A stretch of DNA of 64,000 nt from DASSBR01 sp035708085 (lineage in GTDB: Bacteria > Pseudomonadota > Gammaproteobacteria > Natronospirales > DASSBR01): contig DASSTE010000074.1 of the NCBI GenBank assembly GCA_035708085.1, positions 68,001 through 132,000 on the forward strand. The letters are read 5' to 3'. The notes beneath the pieces are model-generated. The model was not told the DNA's origin. It saw only the letters and a list, made by a program, of their open reading frames with translations, and searched no databases. Positions 62,901 through 64,000 of the stretch are shown here, one piece after another. A program made the translations under genes and the position numbers. Position 1 is the first letter of the stretch. Each line of letters starts with the position of its first letter.

Positions 62901-63336
62901 ATTCTACTTCCGGAAGTATCACCTGGGCCCGCTGATCGGCACCCGTACTTGGGGCGGCGTGCGCGGCTATTCCGGCGACAACGATCTGCTCGACGGCGGT
63001 TATATCGTCATTTCGAGCTTCAGCCTGTACGGTCTCGATTCGCAATGGGTGCTGGAGAATCACGGGGTCGAGCCGGACATCAAGGTCGATGCGCTGCCCG
63101 GCGATCGCATGGCGGGCAAGGACGAGCAAATCGATGCCGCCGTCAATTACCTGATGAAGGAAATCAAGGCGAACCCGCCGAAATTGCCGCCACCGCCGGC
63201 GTGGTTGCCGGCCTATCCGCCGAAGGGTCGGCATCATTATTTGAACGGCCCAATGGGTATGCCGATCCCCATGCAGGCCCGCCCATCGAAGGGCCAGAAT
63301 CACAATTCTCAGCCCTCTCCCCCAAGGAGAGGGTAG
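59938..63336 (+). CDS. Secreted tricorn-protease homologue (S41 family)
   Basis: 1132 residues. Signal peptide (ends SLPAAAEH), two beta-propeller regions with repeated SPDGK-type blades (about 20-660), a catalytic core with His in SNSHTYVAGG, a PDZ domain (VRQGDYLLAVNGVPLKAPT), then the S41 core: RQGLIIDDRWNGGGFIDPI, nucleophile Ser in NHYSASDGD and Glu in ENHGVEPDI. Tricorn cuts oligopeptides; this one is periplasmic. GTG 59938 has AGGAGG about 9 nt upstream; the frame is open from 59887. A charged Lys-rich linker lies at about 560-580. Confidence 0.92.
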   Translation: MNYFRPLCIIAAFLVISLPAAAEHLLLRFPTIHDNTIVFEAAGNLWKVDRHGGTAIRLTSEKGYDEMPRFSPDGKTIAFTGQYEGNTDVYTIPADGGVARRLTFHSDVVTAPPTRWGPDNMVFGWTPDGKHIVFYSRRNTPNSWYGQLFEIPADGGLPTQLPVPKGGMLSFNADGSKMAYNRIFRNFRTWKDYYGGLAQDIWIYDFNTHKVQRITHWKGTDTAPMWYRNKIYFISDRGSDKTMNLWVYDLGSQQFREITHFDTYDIDWPSLGNNAIVFGDGGELYVLDLPSEQLHRINVDVPDDGLDRRPRIVDASKTIMDFAIAPNGKRALFAARGNIFTVPEEHGATRNLTHTSNAREQHPAWSPDGKWVAYVTDASGESEIAIRPADGLGQPTQLTQLKNAYLFDPTWAPGSDKIAFSDSDNRLWYVDVSSHRVVQVAHDPRSRMHDFSWSPDGRWLAYSKQAKNNMSEIYLYNLDDNKSTQISNGWNNDRDPVFSSNGKYLYFISARHENPTFSESEFNIATLKMDGIYVATLDKDTPSPFPPQTDEGAVEKHKQKKEKHADQPHEPGAIKPIHIDLDGLMNRAVPVPIPSASIYGLASSADRIYYLTAPPQTIQGPLAGAENELHVYELAERKDHTLVTGLDGYHLSANGARFIYKNGDDYTIENALPDKSDDKHQLDLGHMEERIDPVAEWGEMYHQAWRLYRDIFYNAKMNGYNWNAIGERYGKLLPLLGCREDLNFLIGDMIASLSNSHTYVAGGDFGVDEETHRTGLLGVDFGLDRSSGRYYFKKIYAGDNTRPNYRSPLTEPGVNVRQGDYLLAVNGVPLKAPTNPYKLFVDTAGEQVELTVADNPSGDNKRNVTVQTLDSELKIRLKAWIDHNRDYVAKKSDGKIGYIYLSDMGALGMNQFIRQFYAQIDRQGLIIDDRWNGGGFIDPIVLERLRRVLVGMSTTRQRAPMTEPREVLHGYMATLINHYSASDGDIFPFYFRKYHLGPLIGTRTWGGVRGYSGDNDLLDGGYIVISSFSLYGLDSQWVLENHGVEPDIKVDALPGDRMAGKDEQIDAAVNYLMKEIKANPPKLPPPPAWLPAYPPKGRHHYLNGPMGMPIPMQARPSKGQNHNSQPSPPRRG

Positions 63337-63393
63337 GGTGAGGGGAAGTCGATTGATCCCCTCATCCCAACCTTTTCCCTGAGGGAGAAGGGG
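63313..63393. repeat. Dispersed ~81-bp inverted repeat, copy 2
   Basis: Same layout as the copy at 34913-34994: CCCTCT...GAGAGGG...AGGGTGAGGGG...CCCCTCATCCC...TTTTCCCTGAGGG...GAAGGGG. Its left end overlaps the last codons of the tricorn gene and it ends about 25 nt before the next ATG, so it is in the transcript between them. Confidence 0.75.
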
Positions 63394-63418
63394 CAAGAAC
63401 AACGGTCAAGGAGGACCG

Positions 63419-64000
63419 ATGAGCAACAACAAAAATTTTGATCTGCTCGTCGTCGGCACCGGCGTCGCCGCGGGCGGCATCGCCTCGCGCTGCGCGCAAG
63501 CCGGCTGGAAAGTCGGCATTATCGACGAGCGCCCGTTCGGCGGTACCTGCCAGTTGCGCGGCTGCGATCCGAAGAAAGTCCTGCGCCGCGGCGCGGAGGT
63601 GGTCGAGGTCGCGCGGCTGATGCAGGGCAAGGGAATCGATGGCAATGCCGCGCTGCACATAGACTGGCCCGCGCTCATCGCGTTCAAACGCAGCTTTACC
63701 GATCCGGTGCCGGAGTCGAAGGAAAAATCATTTGAACGCAGCGGCATCGCGACCTTCCACGGCCGCGCGATGTTCGTCGACGAGCGCACGCTCGAAGTCG
63801 ACGGCCAACGGCTGCACGCCGACAGGATCGCGCTCGCCAATGGCGCGCGGCCGAGACCGCTGCCGATCGACGGCGCCGAGCATCTCATTCACAGCGACCG
63901 GTTCATGGAGCTGGAAAGCCTGCCGCGACGACTGGTGTTTGCCGGCGGCGGCTACATCGCCTTTGAGTTTGCACACATTGCGGCGCGCGCCGGCGCCGAA
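63419..64000 (+). CDS. Pyridine nucleotide-disulfide oxidoreductase (partial, cut by window end)
   Basis: The first 194 residues are present. FAD motif LLVVGTGVAAGGIASRCAQ, redox-active disulfide in FGGTCQLRGCDPKK, and the second nucleotide site starting RRLVFAGGGYIAFEFAHIAA. This matches glutathione reductase, mercuric reductase or dihydrolipoamide dehydrogenase relatives; the C-terminal part needed to separate them is missing. AAGGAGG precedes ATG 63419. Confidence 0.88.
   Translation, partial: MSNNKNFDLLVVGTGVAAGGIASRCAQAGWKVGIIDERPFGGTCQLRGCDPKKVLRRGAEVVEVARLMQGKGIDGNAALHIDWPALIAFKRSFTDPVPESKEKSFERSGIATFHGRAMFVDERTLEVDGQRLHADRIALANGARPRPLPIDGAEHLIHSDRFMELESLPRRLVFAGGGYIAFEFAHIAARAGAE

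Noticed and set aside
61435..63402. 655-residue open frame on the minus strand
   Set aside because: Antisense to the tricorn homologue; no signal or domain.
1..64000. Insertion sequences, prophage or integron elements
   Set aside because: I saw no transposase, integrase or resolvase motif and no terminal repeats flanking gene blocks.

Overview
The window is GC-rich, densely packed and double-membraned in character: two TonB-dependent receptors, a lipoprotein RlpA, MltB and LipB. The block mreB-mreC-mreD-mrdA-rodA-mltB-rlpA-dacC-dat-ybeD-lipB is the usual gammaproteobacterial order. I infer a gammaproteobacterium, perhaps near Xanthomonadales/Nevskiales. The sequence alone does not fix the lineage further.

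Region 1 (1-31.3 kb) is a catabolic island built from short tight operons: GH2 exo-glucosaminidase + GH20 hexosaminidase (-); TonB receptor + beta-lactamase-fold serine hydrolase + YkuD protein + amino-acid permease (+); amino-acid permease + SGNH/CE2 esterase (-); second TonB receptor + second serine hydrolase (+); a LysR regulator (-), divergent from a D-amino-acid-dehydrogenase-like flavoprotein + N-acyl-D-amino-acid deacylase-like amidohydrolase + GH18 (+); sugar porter + alanine-glyoxylate aminotransferase + GlcD-GlcE-GlcF (-), divergent from a sodium-solute symporter (+). The main discovery is a shared promoter element in this island. A palindrome, TATAGCC-N3-GGCTATA, occurs at 3644, 13136, 19034 and 29631. 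In each case a plausible -35 hexamer starts exactly 21 bp from the palindrome edge, with a TATTAY-like -10 behind it, so the palindrome is centred near -63 of the predicted start. This is LysR-type operator geometry (ATAG-N7-CTAT). One copy lies in the lysR/dadA-like divergent gap and overlaps lysR's own predicted -10. I propose a LysR regulon for scavenging amino-sugar and D-amino-acid material such as peptidoglycan fragments; D-lactate or glycolate oxidation by GlcDEF would fit. The substrate is inference.

Region 2 (31.3-43.8 kb) holds an NAD-malic enzyme, a large inverted repeat, lipB (without lipA beside it) and the rod-shape/elongasome operon back to mreB, followed by a tRNA-Val(CAC) gene with a near-consensus promoter.

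Region 3 (43.8-59.8 kb) has a YaiI-family protein and a DEAD-box helicase, then a nearly self-contained molybdenum system: moaD, moaE and a moaC-moaB fusion on +; on -, rhodanese-MoeB, a mobA-moaA fusion, moeA, modA, modB, modC, a CDF transporter, a cytosolic-type formate dehydrogenase, a DUF1641 protein and fdhD. Cofactor synthesis, molybdate import and the enzyme that uses them are adjacent.

Region 4 (59.9-64 kb) has a secreted tricorn-protease homologue and the start of a pyridine-nucleotide disulfide oxidoreductase cut by the window edge. Two related ~81-bp inverted repeats (34.9 and 63.3 kb) and several short hairpins sit at gene ends.
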